The notes under the pieces are model-generated. The model did not search any database. It had not been told where the DNA came from and saw only the letters and a program-made list of their open reading frames with translations. The translations under genes and the position numbers were made by a program. Shown here in pieces: positions 45,056 through 53,731 of a stretch of DNA of 64,000 bases; position 1 is the first letter of the stretch, and every line of letters begins with the position of its first letter. Source of the DNA: Roseiflexaceae bacterium (lineage in GTDB: Bacteria; Chloroflexota; Chloroflexia; Chloroflexales; Roseiflexaceae); NCBI GenBank assembly GCA_947474225.1, contig CANJHS010000001.1, positions 62,001 through 126,000 on the forward strand. The letters run 5' to 3'.

Positions 45056-46128
45056 TGCGGCAGCCCTTCAGTGATAGCCTTCAATACCCGTGCCTGAACT
45101 TCTGGCCCATGTCCTGATTCGCTCAGGGCGTGGGCAACCGTTTGCCACCACGGTGTCGATTCGGAATAGCGGACGTTCCAGTTAGCCAGCGTCGCCAACT
45201 GGTCTGGCCATTGCTCTGCGACCACGACGAGCGGCGTTGCGAGATTTAACGCTGGCAACAGAGGTTGCACCGATGTGGGAGGTTCCGCGGTTCTGTTTAA
45301 TACTTGCATAGCCGATCCGCCCATCCACGCATCACGTAGCAAAGCTGGGCTCGATTGTATCATGCTGTTGGTCCAACGGCACAGCCAATCATCGGGGTAT
45401 TTTTCGGGACGTAGCGGATAATCGCTCCCATAGAGTACTTTGTGGGGAATCACTAACCCGGCCAACTGCGCCATGACGGTTGTATCTGGGTATGTAAAAA
45501 ATGCCGAAGCGGTGTCGTACCAGACATTACGCAGGACCTGCTTCACGGTGGGTATCTGCTCATACCACCATAAACCACCACCCCAATGCGCGAGAATTAT
45601 GGTCAGTTCAGGGAATCGTGCCGCACACTCATAAAACATATGCAGCGGTATCATCACTTTGCCCATGTACGCAGGGCCAACTGGCTCATTGACATGAAAA
45701 AGCATGGGGATATTGGATTGGGCGCAAAACGAAACAACGCGGATTACAGCAGGATCACGCAGCGAAAAGCCTTGTGCAGCTGGATTCAGCTCGCCGACCC
45801 CCACAAAACCGGCTTGGATGGACTGCTTTATGTGATCAATCGCATCTGGATGTGCCGGTTGAATACTTGCGTAGGCGTGCAAGCGTGTTGGGTTCATTCG
45901 GCGGGCATTCGAAACACGACGATTTCGCTCGAGACAGTTCTCAGCATGCAAAAAGTACTCGCCCTGCCAGACAACCTGATCAACGCCGGCAGCATCCATG
46001 TCCGCCAACAACGCCGGAACATCTCGATACCCCTGCACCCGTGACCCATCATAGAGCCACGACTGCCGCGTCTCACCAGGGTAATTGGGACGGTGTGGCA
46101 GGTAATGTTGGTGGAAATCGATAATCAT
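45052..46128 (-). CDS. Amidohydrolase 2-family metal-dependent hydrolase
   Basis: A 358-residue TIM-barrel protein. It begins MIIDFHQHYLPHRP, where HxH supplies metal ligands; IPMLFHVNEP and IILAHWGGGLWWYE give further His ligands, and VLYGSDYPLRP the last Asp. The family contains decarboxylases and lactonases. The start at 46128 overlaps the stop of the glycosyltransferase gene; no ribosome-binding site of its own is seen, so translation is coupled. The last gene of a five-gene minus-strand operon (maf to amidohydrolase). Function in that operon unclear. Confidence 0.78.
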   Translation of the reverse strand: MIIDFHQHYLPHRPNYPGETRQSWLYDGSRVQGYRDVPALLADMDAAGVDQVVWQGEYFLHAENCLERNRRVSNARRMNPTRLHAYASIQPAHPDAIDHIKQSIQAGFVGVGELNPAAQGFSLRDPAVIRVVSFCAQSNIPMLFHVNEPVGPAYMGKVMIPLHMFYECAARFPELTIILAHWGGGLWWYEQIPTVKQVLRNVWYDTASAFFTYPDTTVMAQLAGLVIPHKVLYGSDYPLRPEKYPDDWLCRWTNSMIQSSPALLRDAWMGGSAMQVLNRTAEPPTSVQPLLPALNLATPLVVVAEQWPDQLATLANWNVRYSESTPWWQTVAHALSESGHGPEVQARVLKAITEGLPH

Positions 46129-47390
46129 GAGGTGACAGTCCCAGCTGAAACGCACACGGGGACCATCTGTGTGCCGATAGCATCCCATGTATAGGACTGC
46201 AGGACTTTTTCATAACCGGCGGCTGCATAGCGTGCAGCCAAAGCCGTATCTTTGAGGACAATTTGGATAGCGTCAGCAAGTGTACGCGGGTCATCAAATG
46301 GCACTAATAGCCCATCGACTCCGTCATTGATGACATCAGGAATGCCTCCTGCATCTGCACCTATGACCGGGACGTGATTACACCAAGCCTCAAGGAACAC
46401 AATCCCAAATGAATCAGTACGTGACGGCAAAACCAACAGCTGAGCAGCTGCTAGCGCATCACGTTTTTCTTGGTCGCTCGCATGCGCAAGCATCACAATA
46501 CGTGCACGAACATCAGGATCCAACTTGGTAAATGCTGTGACGAAATGCTCGAGCGGGGCACCAACCAGCACCAGTGTCGCCTCAATGCCGTTATTCCATA
46601 GCTGTTGCATTGCTGCAATGGTAGTTAGTGTTCCCTTGTCACGTGCCATCGCACCGATTTGGAGCACGATTGGTCCATGCAGGTTATGCGTTGAACGAAA
46701 CAAAGCCTGATCCCCGCCTGTGACCTCAGCAGGGGTAACCCCTGCACCGACGGTGTGCACCGCAGCGGAGGAAACGCCGTGTGCGATAACGAAGCGACGC
46801 TCGCGTGCAGTCATCGTAAATACTGCCCGACTGCGGCGCAGGATATCAAGCTGTTGGGGCATCTCGTAATATCGGACCAAGGATGGATCGGTTGTCACTC
46901 CAAGATGGATGAACGGTGTCGCAATTACGGGGATACCTGCGCGCTCGGCAGCATCCATCACCGGATGAATCAGCCCATCGAGGGTGACGTTGGTCACATG
47001 AATGACGTCTATGTCTGCTGCGTTTGCCTCAATCCATGTCGTCAAGGCATGCGACCGTGGGGTGAACGACGACAGAGCCCGTAGCAATCGAACATGCACG
47101 CGTAGCCGACCGAGTTCGACCAGAAGCCGACGGATGATTGGGTAGACGAGTGGGTGTGGTGCAAATCGCTGAAAGGGAAAGCGAATAATGGTCGTGCCCA
47201 TATGTGTTTGGCTGCCACTCGGGAATTCTTTTTTGGATGGGAGCCAAAATGCTTCGAGCTCAGCCGCGGTAGTCGTCAAAATGGTCACACGGTGGCCTTG
47301 GCGCACCAGTTGCTGGCCCAGCTCTTCGAAAAACTTTACCGAGCCGCTGGTAACCGGATGATACATTTGGACGACATGCACGAAATGCAT
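46125..47390 (-). CDS. Glycosyltransferase family 4 protein
   Basis: A 421-residue GT-B glycosyltransferase. The N-terminus MHFVHVVQMYHPVTSGSVKF is the acceptor-side Rossmann start; the donor-side half contains PIVLQIGAMARDKGTLTTIA and the family motif RTDSFGIVFLEAWCNHVPVI (E-x7-E region), then AGGIPDVINDGVDGLLVP. It uses a nucleotide-sugar donor, probably for surface glycan or glycolipid synthesis. GGGGAA precedes the ATG at 47390, which overlaps the TAA of the upstream gene as TAATG; the frame to TTG 47402 is not needed. Confidence 0.88.
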   Translation of the reverse strand: MHFVHVVQMYHPVTSGSVKFFEELGQQLVRQGHRVTILTTTAAELEAFWLPSKKEFPSGSQTHMGTTIIRFPFQRFAPHPLVYPIIRRLLVELGRLRVHVRLLRALSSFTPRSHALTTWIEANAADIDVIHVTNVTLDGLIHPVMDAAERAGIPVIATPFIHLGVTTDPSLVRYYEMPQQLDILRRSRAVFTMTARERRFVIAHGVSSAAVHTVGAGVTPAEVTGGDQALFRSTHNLHGPIVLQIGAMARDKGTLTTIAAMQQLWNNGIEATLVLVGAPLEHFVTAFTKLDPDVRARIVMLAHASDQEKRDALAAAQLLVLPSRTDSFGIVFLEAWCNHVPVIGADAGGIPDVINDGVDGLLVPFDDPRTLADAIQIVLKDTALAARYAAAGYEKVLQSYTWDAIGTQMVPVCVSAGTVTS

Positions 47391-48400
47391 TACTTCCCCC
47401 AAGAAATCCCCGAATCGGCATCGAATAATTGGTCGCGGGTTATTTGCACGGGGTCACCGTCGGGCATACCATTTGCCAACTTCTGCGCCCACAGTTCAAA
47501 GCCGGCAGCCTGAGGTGGTATCGCCAAATAGACCAACCAATTGCCGTCCGGAGAAACAGCTGGACTACGAGCGGTTTTGCGTTGAGTCAATTGAACTGGC
47601 GTACCGCCCGTGGTTGGTATACTGTAAATTTCTGTGGTGTCTGCATTGCGCTTTGCATAGTAGAGCGTTTTGCCATCCGGACCCAGCGCTGGATCATATG
47701 ACTGATCTGGCATTCCAGAGGGTAAAGAAAGACTTCCACTAGCAATGGTGTAGTACATGATGCGTGGTGCTCCATTCTGTCCAGCAGGATTAAAGGCAAA
47801 ATAGATTCCTTTATTTTCTGCGTCAAAAACAGAATGGCCGACATTCCCGGATCCATCAGAGTAGGCAGTAATCCGGTCTGCCCCAGCTCGAGCATCTTGC
47901 AGGTACATGACGAGTCGATATTCTGACGCAGGAGAACCCTCAGGTGGCCCAAATTGGGAAGCGTAGACAATCCGACTCCCATCGGGCGAAAAGTTCGGAT
48001 AAAACGCCCACATCGAGTCATATATTCGTTCAAAGCTCTGCAGTGCATGCCGTGAGCCATTATCGGTCAGTTGAATGGCCTCACCGCCGGTGGCTGCAGT
48101 CAGCATGATGTCGCTGTAGCTCTGCCCGCGCCGGACAAAGACAATCCGTGTCCCATCGCGGGAGAAGGCAGGTTGCCAGGCATCGCCGCTGGATGTTAGC
48201 TGCTGGAGCTGTCCGTCGTGCCACATCAGCAGATTGCCAGCCTTCACCAGCAATAGCCTACCCGGCAAATTGGGGGTAGCAATAATTGCGGGCGATACAC
48301 TGTTTCCGGAAGGATTGTTTGTGGAGGATGTCTGCGCGCCCAGTTGGCTACAACTCACCAAGAGTACGGCGATAGTACACAAATACAGAAAGTACTTCAT
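47390..48400 (-). CDS. TolB-like beta-propeller lipoprotein
   Basis: A 336-residue protein with a signal peptide ending in the lipobox LLVSC and a Ser/Thr/Asn-rich tether. The rest is made of WD40/PD40-type repeats: AWQPAFSRDGTRIVFV, YPNFSPDGSRIVYAS, YDPALGPDGKTLYYAK and RSPAVSPDGNWLVYL, as in the TolB propeller. Probably a surface-attached binding or sensor protein. GGAGA is four bases from the ATG, which overlaps the stop of the diacylglycerol-kinase-like gene (ATGA). No catalytic motif is apparent. Confidence 0.8.
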   Translation of the reverse strand: MKYFLYLCTIAVLLVSCSQLGAQTSSTNNPSGNSVSPAIIATPNLPGRLLLVKAGNLLMWHDGQLQQLTSSGDAWQPAFSRDGTRIVFVRRGQSYSDIMLTAATGGEAIQLTDNGSRHALQSFERIYDSMWAFYPNFSPDGSRIVYASQFGPPEGSPASEYRLVMYLQDARAGADRITAYSDGSGNVGHSVFDAENKGIYFAFNPAGQNGAPRIMYYTIASGSLSLPSGMPDQSYDPALGPDGKTLYYAKRNADTTEIYSIPTTGGTPVQLTQRKTARSPAVSPDGNWLVYLAIPPQAAGFELWAQKLANGMPDGDPVQITRDQLFDADSGISWGK

Positions 48401-49347
48401 AATCTCTCCATTTCCCATGGGGATAAGCGTAGTGTGTGTGCTGCAGCTTCTGTGAGCAATACATGCAGTGCGCTCGGTCGAATCGAAATATCTGCCGGTG
48501 TCGTCCCCACATGATCGCCGTCGAGCTGCATCGCTATCTGCGCACCATCGACCGTCACCCTACGGACGCGCCGGCTGATGCCGTGCGGGTCGAGGAAGGG
48601 TAGGAGTCGCTTCAGATAGAGTGCAACAAAGCGGAACGGACCAGACAACATATCTGCACCGATGAGCATATAGACATCAAGCATCCCATCATCCAATGTT
48701 GCATCAGGAGTAAATGGGATAAATGACGCATAGCGCGCGGTATTGCTTACAATCATCATCAAAAGAGATACTTCGAGTACTTCATCGTCGAGTTGGACGC
48801 GGACTTTTTGGCCACGATATCCCCACATCACAGACCAGATCCTGCCGATGTATGCCATCACACCAAAGCGACGTTTGTCCCGGGCATAGAGATGTTGTAC
48901 CACAGCAGCGTCGAAGCCGATACCGGCCATCAGCACAAAGCATCGATCTCCGCATACTCCCACATCGATCAGGCTCCGTTGGGCGTACAGTATTTGAGCT
49001 GCCGCAGTCGCCACATCCATCGAAAAACCCGCCTCGCGGGCCCAAACATTAACCGTTCCAATAGGCAACGGTGCAAGCACGGTGGTGCTACCGACCAGCC
49101 CGTTCGCAACTTCGTTTACTGTGCCGTCGCCACCCGCGGGGATGACTAAGTGCACACCACTTTCAACTGCTTCTCGCGCATACTGCTCTGCATCACCATG
49201 TTTGGTCGTCTCTCTGACCACGACATCCCAGCCGTGTGTACGCCAGAGTGAAACAGCAGACGTTACTGCCTCAGCACGCGCAACTGCTTGCCCTGCAAGT
49301 GCATTCGTAATAACTACCACGCGCGTCCCTACTACAAACGCGGTCAT
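48397..49347 (-). CDS. Diacylglycerol kinase/YegS-family lipid kinase
   Basis: A 316-residue protein with the DAGK catalytic domain: VVVITNALAGQAVARAEA at the start, IPAGGDGTVNEVANGLVGS (the GGDGT nucleotide-binding motif, about residues 70-88) and LAPLPIGTVNVWAREAGF. Bacterial relatives phosphorylate diacylglycerol, sphingosine-like or undecaprenol-type lipids. The middle and C-terminal beta sandwich (SLLMMIVSNTARYASF, DGMLDVYML) are complete. Start overlaps the stop of maf (ATGA) and its stop overlaps the next start. Confidence 0.88.
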   Translation of the reverse strand: MTAFVVGTRVVVITNALAGQAVARAEAVTSAVSLWRTHGWDVVVRETTKHGDAEQYAREAVESGVHLVIPAGGDGTVNEVANGLVGSTTVLAPLPIGTVNVWAREAGFSMDVATAAAQILYAQRSLIDVGVCGDRCFVLMAGIGFDAAVVQHLYARDKRRFGVMAYIGRIWSVMWGYRGQKVRVQLDDEVLEVSLLMMIVSNTARYASFIPFTPDATLDDGMLDVYMLIGADMLSGPFRFVALYLKRLLPFLDPHGISRRVRRVTVDGAQIAMQLDGDHVGTTPADISIRPSALHVLLTEAAAHTLRLSPWEMERL

Positions 49348-50048
49348 GGCTCACTTCCCAGTTCACTACGAAGCAATGGGTGCGCAAGACGCCAATTTTC
49401 ATAGGCATCTGCAACATCAATTGGTACGGCAATGCCAGCTTCTTGGAGCAGCGTCGAGGTTGTGTGCATGGGCAATCCAACGACATTGGTGAAGCTGCCC
49501 TGTACCGCCTGTACAAGACTCCCAGCCATTCCTTGGATTCCGTACGCGCCTGCTTTGTCCTTCGGTTCACCCGTTGACACATAGGTACGGATCTCGCTGT
49601 CGTGCAGCGTGCGCATCTGCACCTCCGACGTTTGAATAGACAACCTCGGTTGCTGATGTGGGAGAAAGAGTGCGATCCCTGTATGGACCATATGTGTCCG
49701 TCCCGATAATAGCTGCAGCATCCGAACCGCATCTCCTGCATCGGTGGGTTTGTTGAGGACCTGTGTATCGCAGACAACAATCGTATCTGCCGCCAAGATC
49801 ACTGCATTCGGATGCAGCGTAGCGATGTGATTGCCTTTGCGCCAGGCACGTATGGCAGGATTTTCATCGAGAGAACCTGTCAACAGAAGCAGCTGCGCTA
49901 CGTGTTGCGGTTCTGGGTAGGTGGAATTTTCTTCGGCATCACTCATCGACACCACAAACTGCACCCCGAGTGCCTGCAAAATAGCAGCCCGACGGGGTGA
50001 TTGTGATGCCAAAATTACAAGCTGTTTGGGTGCCGTAGCGTTCGCCAT
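49344..50048 (-). CDS. maf: Maf-like nucleotide pyrophosphatase
   Basis: A 234-residue house-cleaning NTP pyrophosphatase. Motifs are LVILASQSPRRAAILQALG, VILAADTIVVCDTQVLNKP, RTHMVHTGIAL and DKAGAYGIQGMAGSLVQ. Such enzymes hydrolyse non-canonical nucleotides (dTTP/UTP or modified bases) and have been linked to septum inhibition. First gene of the coupled minus-strand operon. The palindrome GCCATATATGGC (50044-50055) overlaps its start codon, and no good ribosome-binding site is visible. Confidence 0.92.
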   Translation of the reverse strand: MANATAPKQLVILASQSPRRAAILQALGVQFVVSMSDAEENSTYPEPQHVAQLLLLTGSLDENPAIRAWRKGNHIATLHPNAVILAADTIVVCDTQVLNKPTDAGDAVRMLQLLSGRTHMVHTGIALFLPHQQPRLSIQTSEVQMRTLHDSEIRTYVSTGEPKDKAGAYGIQGMAGSLVQAVQGSFTNVVGLPMHTTSTLLQEAGIAVPIDVADAYENWRLAHPLLRSELGSEP

Positions 50049-50124
50049 ATATGGCTATCATACCCTGAATCACCTTCCTCATCAACAGTTCATGCAACAC
50101 ATGCTGTCCGGTAGTCGTAATGTA

Positions 50125-50133
50125 TGTGATAAT
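50125..50133 (+). promoter_or_regulatory. Extended -10-like element before the BI-1 gene
   Basis: TGTGATAAT (TG-n-GATAAT) lies 28 bases before the ATG at 50162. Confidence 0.45.
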
Positions 50134-50161
50134 TCTGTTGAATATTTAGTCGGAGAAGTAT

Positions 50162-50839
50162 ATGCAGTCAAATGTAATTAATCCCGTTGTCGTTATTCAG
50201 AAAGCCATGCAGCAAGTCTATCTCTGGATGACCGCAGGGTTGATGGTGACCGGTGCCGTGGCAACGACGCTCTACAACAGTGGGTTTGTTGCAACCATGG
50301 GACCGATGATGATTGTGCTGTTTGTGGTACAGATTGGTGTTGTCTTTTATTTGAGTGCTCGCATCAACAAAATGGCACCGACGACCGCCACTATTTTGTT
50401 TTTGGCGTATTCTGCACTGTCCGGCATCACCCTTACGCCGATTTTCTACGCCTATACCGCAAGCTCCATCGGCACGACATTTTTTGTCACTGCCGGCACG
50501 TTTGCCACCATGGCATTGTATGGGGCAACCACCAAGCGTGATTTGACTGGCATGGGCTCGATGCTGATGATGGCATTTTTTGGATTAATGATTGCAACGA
50601 TTGTCAACATCTTTTTGGGCAACGGTATCGTTTCATTGGTGATAAGTGCTGTCGGTGTATTGATTTTTGTCGGCTTAACCGCCTATGATGTCCAAGCTTT
50701 GACACGGATGGCCAATAATGTATCCACCGAAGAAGATACACAGCGATTTGCGATTATCGGAGCGCTCAAGTTGTATCTTGACTTTATCAATTTGTTCCTG
50801 TATTTGTTACGCATCCTCGGTTCGGGCCGGCGCAACTAA
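50162..50839 (+). CDS. Bax inhibitor-1/YccA-family membrane protein
   Basis: A 225-residue protein with seven hydrophobic helices. Family signs are KAMQQVYLWMTAGLMVTGAVA at the N-terminus, ATILFLAYSALSGITLTPIF, ATTKRDLTGMGSMLMMAF, and VGLTAYDVQALTRMANN near the end, with the acidic residues of the BI-1 pore region (AYD) kept. Members act as membrane calcium/proton leak channels or protease-modulating proteins. GGAG lies seven to eight bases before the ATG. It is monocistronic, with a terminator. Confidence 0.9.
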   Translation: MQSNVINPVVVIQKAMQQVYLWMTAGLMVTGAVATTLYNSGFVATMGPMMIVLFVVQIGVVFYLSARINKMAPTTATILFLAYSALSGITLTPIFYAYTASSIGTTFFVTAGTFATMALYGATTKRDLTGMGSMLMMAFFGLMIATIVNIFLGNGIVSLVISAVGVLIFVGLTAYDVQALTRMANNVSTEEDTQRFAIIGALKLYLDFINLFLYLLRILGSGRRN

Positions 50840-50942
50840 CCGTCTGCACACACTGGTGCGGCATACACGAGAGCTCGATTGTGCATGTTCCTGTGAATTG
50901 AGCTGATTGCAGACAACGTTCAGTTGATTTAAACCTCACAGC

Positions 50943-50982
50943 AACCACCCTCGTGCGGCGAACCGCACGGGGGTGGTTTTCG
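50943..50982 (+). terminator. Terminator of the BI-1 gene
   Basis: AACCACCCTCGTGCGG (50943-50958) and CCGCACGGGGGTGGTT (50963-50978) form a 16-bp stem with one U-G pair in the plus-strand RNA, followed by TTTT. It lies before the end of the convergent purN gene and may serve both. Confidence 0.85.
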
Positions 50983-50989
50983 CAGTAAT

Positions 50990-51613
50990 CTACTCAAATT
51001 TCTGCAACGTGGCAATCAACAATGGTTGCTCTACTGCGCGGATGCGCGCATAGAGCGATGCTTCGTCGTCACCGGGGACGATGTCTACCTTTGCCCGGGC
51101 AAGTACCGGCCCACGGTCGACTTCAGGGACGACACGATGGATGGTACAACCGGTCACCGGCAAGTTTTGTGTCAGCGCATCGCGTACGACATGTGCCCCA
51201 CGCAATGCTGGAATGGTGCGGCCATCATGCAGGGTAACGATATCCCCACCGTCATCGGGAAGCAACGCGGGGTGTTGATTGAGGATCGGGACGGTGACAC
51301 GTGACAGCGTAGCGCTACTGAGAATCCGCATGAATCCCGACAATAAGACCAGATCCGGAGTAAAGCTGTCGATGACATTTATTGCCGTCGACTCCCACGC
51401 GATTCGTTGTTCAGCGGTCGCCTGCCGTGGGTACGGGATAGCACATACTGGGATGGAGTTGGTGAGTGCGCGTTGCACTGCGCCACTGTTGGGTTGATCG
51501 CTGATTACAAGGACAATACGCATCTGCAACTCAGCTACGGCAATTGCATCGATAATCGCCTGCAGGTTTGAACCACCGCCGGATGCAAACACGACCAGGG
51601 ATGGCGTCTTCAT
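50990..51613 (-). CDS. purN: Phosphoribosylglycinamide formyltransferase
   Basis: A 207-residue enzyme that formylates GAR with 10-formyl-THF, the third step of purine synthesis. N-terminus LVVFASGGGSNLQAIIDAI binds the phosphate; the catalytic section is DLVLLSGFMRILSS, NQHPALLP (the active-site Asn and His), GCTIHRVVPEVDRGPVLARA with the final Asp. An insertion (DDGGDIVTLHDGRTIPAL) sits after the Asn-x-His region. Start overlaps the stop of purD (ATGA). Confidence 0.95.
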   Translation of the reverse strand: MKTPSLVVFASGGGSNLQAIIDAIAVAELQMRIVLVISDQPNSGAVQRALTNSIPVCAIPYPRQATAEQRIAWESTAINVIDSFTPDLVLLSGFMRILSSATLSRVTVPILNQHPALLPDDGGDIVTLHDGRTIPALRGAHVVRDALTQNLPVTGCTIHRVVPEVDRGPVLARAKVDIVPGDDEASLYARIRAVEQPLLIATLQKFE

Positions 51614-52857
51614 GGTAGCTCCGACTGCCCGATGTCGAGTCGGTACTGCATTCCCGGCATGGTGATACAGTCTACGACGGCATAGGCAATTTTGAGCGCA
51701 TCGGCGTGGGTAGCACCGACCCCCACGGCGTTCAGAACGCGACCCCCATTACTCACCAACTGTCCGTCTGCAACCATCGTGCCTGCGTGCAACACCATAC
51801 CACCTGCAGGGATACGCTGGGAATCTATCGTAATGGGGTCACCACGGCGTGGGTTTTCTGGATAGCCATGACTTGCGATTACCACACTTGCAGCAGCGCG
51901 GGAATGCCAGCGTAACGCATCGGGGTCGAGGCGACCGTGGGCTGCATCGGATAGTGCCTTGAGCACGTCACCATCGATGAGCGGCATCATGACCTGCGTC
52001 TCGGGATCCCCAAAGCGCGCATTGTATTCAATGACTTTTGGGCCATCCTCGGTCAACATGACCCCTGCGTAAAGGGCCCCGATAAATGGCATATCGTGGA
52101 GCCGCAAGAAGTCGAGAATAGGCTGAATCACCAGCGCACCGAGTTGCTTTGCCGTGTAGTAATTCATGGCGTGTATGGGGGCGATGGTTCCCATACCACC
52201 GGTATTGGGACCGTAGTCGTCTTCGTACAATCGCTTATGGTCACGGGCCGAAGGGAGCACACTGTAACGCTCGCCATCACAGATGGCAATCAACGACACC
52301 TCTGGTCCATACAAACGCTCCTCGAGCAGGAGTTGTTGACCAGCAGGCATGCCAGCGAGCGTCTGTATGGCAGATATGGTCTCTGACACACTCTCTGCGA
52401 CCACAACTCCTTTGCCAGCGGCAAGCCCATCTGCTTTGACGACCCATGGAAGGCCACTGCGCTCTACAAAGGGAATTGCTTCAGCCACACTGTGAAAAGC
52501 CGCATAGCCAGCTGTGGGGACGTTCACGCGTTGCATCACGCTTTTGGCAAATGCTTTGCTACTCTCAAGGCGGGCGGCTTGCTGCGACGGACCAAACACC
52601 GCAACTCCTGCACCACGGATGGCATCAGCCCAGCCAGCAGCCAGCGGCGCTTCGGGACCAATAACAACCAGTTCAATGGGGTGGAGTGTAATCCAGTCAA
52701 GTACCTCTGCAATCGTCGGCAACTGCACCAGAGTACCTAAATCTGCCATTCCAGGATTTCCTGGGGCGATGGTCAATTGATCCAAAAACGGTGACGCAGC
52801 AATTGCTCGTGCCAGGGCATGTTCACGTGCACCACTCCCCAGTAACAGAACGCGCAT
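51610..52857 (-). CDS. purD: Phosphoribosylamine-glycine ligase
   Basis: A 415-residue ATP-grasp enzyme, second step of purine synthesis. It starts MRVLLLGSGAREHALARAI; ATP-grasp features are GLPWVVKADGLAAGKGVVVA, YGPNTGGMGTIAP, KVIEYNARFGDPETQVMMP. The start 52857 is the family start; the longer frame to 52893 adds twelve unrelated residues. AGGA lies upstream. It is cotranscribed with purN. Confidence 0.95.
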   Translation of the reverse strand: MRVLLLGSGAREHALARAIAASPFLDQLTIAPGNPGMADLGTLVQLPTIAEVLDWITLHPIELVVIGPEAPLAAGWADAIRGAGVAVFGPSQQAARLESSKAFAKSVMQRVNVPTAGYAAFHSVAEAIPFVERSGLPWVVKADGLAAGKGVVVAESVSETISAIQTLAGMPAGQQLLLEERLYGPEVSLIAICDGERYSVLPSARDHKRLYEDDYGPNTGGMGTIAPIHAMNYYTAKQLGALVIQPILDFLRLHDMPFIGALYAGVMLTEDGPKVIEYNARFGDPETQVMMPLIDGDVLKALSDAAHGRLDPDALRWHSRAAASVVIASHGYPENPRRGDPITIDSQRIPAGGMVLHAGTMVADGQLVSNGGRVLNAVGVGATHADALKIAYAVVDCITMPGMQYRLDIGQSELP

Positions 52858-52940
52858 GCGTGAATTCCTCACTCGTCTGGATAGATAGCGCATTATACAC
52901 CGTCACACTGCGGCGTTCCACCGGTTGGCCAAAAACGATA

Positions 52941-52949
52941 TGATACAAT
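52941..52949 (+). promoter_or_regulatory. Extended -10 promoter of the glycosyltransferase operon
   Basis: TGATACAAT lies 33 bases before the ATG at 52982. Confidence 0.6.
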
Positions 52950-52981
52950 GAGACACAGCACCTAGACTGCACGAGGTACGC

Positions 52982-53731
52982 ATGACTCAGCCACCACGCA
53001 CGGAGATTGACGTGGCAACGCTCCTCTCCGAACTCGAGAGCCGCATCCGCACCAATACGACCCAAACTGGCACCACAGATGCACTTACTCCTGAAGAGCT
53101 GCGTGTCCTGCACGAGGCGCTGCACGAGGTCGAATTAACCCGCGTCATCAGCGCACATTGGCTCATTCAGGGCATTGGAGTTGTTGGTCGAATCACTGCT
53201 GCCCTCCAAAAAATCACCCGTCGCTTACTCCGATGGTATATAAATCCTATCGTCGAACAACAAAATGCCTTCAATGACGCAGCCTTGCGCGCCATGCGGC
53301 TGATGATCGATGTCTTTGAGGAACAAACCGCGTCGTTGCCCCCGCCCCCTGTGGCACCGCGGATGGCACCGCGCACGACTGCTGCAATCACCCCAGACAA
53401 TGCAGCGAGCATTCAAGCAACCCTCGCGAGTAGCGAGCCGACTTTCGACATGTGGGAGAATGATTTGCGGGTCGTCGAAGCTGCCCGCGCCCACATTTTC
53501 CACGTTCATGCGCATTGGCCGTTGCCAGTCGAACGACCAACCGACTCCATCGCAAACATCGTTCACAAGCTCCAGCGCAGACTATTACAGTGGTACATCA
53601 ATCCAGTCACCGCCAATATGAACACATGCAATCGTGCGATGCACACCGGCTTGGTTCATATCGCGACGTACCTGGTGGCACTAAGGGTAGCCCCGCCGTT
53701 GCATCACATCCGTACGCGCCATGACGCCTAG
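52982..53731 (+). CDS. Unrecognised helical protein with an internal duplication, glycosyltransferase-associated
   Basis: A 249-residue protein with no enzyme motif. Two related segments can be aligned: residues ~54-110, with RRLLRWYINPIVEQQNAFN, and ~171-230, with RRLLQWYINPVTANMNTCN. Each starts with HW, has a helix rich in Leu/Arg, then the WYINP core. A Pro/Ala-rich linker (about 117-135) and a second short region connect them. The WYINPIVEQQNAFN type of sequence is, from memory, found at the N-termini of some methyltransferases and glycosyltransferases, which suggests a membrane-surface or partner-binding module. The end overlaps the next gene's start by 11 bases, so it belongs to the glycosyltransferase operon. 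Confidence 0.6.
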   Translation: MTQPPRTEIDVATLLSELESRIRTNTTQTGTTDALTPEELRVLHEALHEVELTRVISAHWLIQGIGVVGRITAALQKITRRLLRWYINPIVEQQNAFNDAALRAMRLMIDVFEEQTASLPPPPVAPRMAPRTTAAITPDNAASIQATLASSEPTFDMWENDLRVVEAARAHIFHVHAHWPLPVERPTDSIANIVHKLQRRLLQWYINPVTANMNTCNRAMHTGLVHIATYLVALRVAPPLHHIRTRHDA

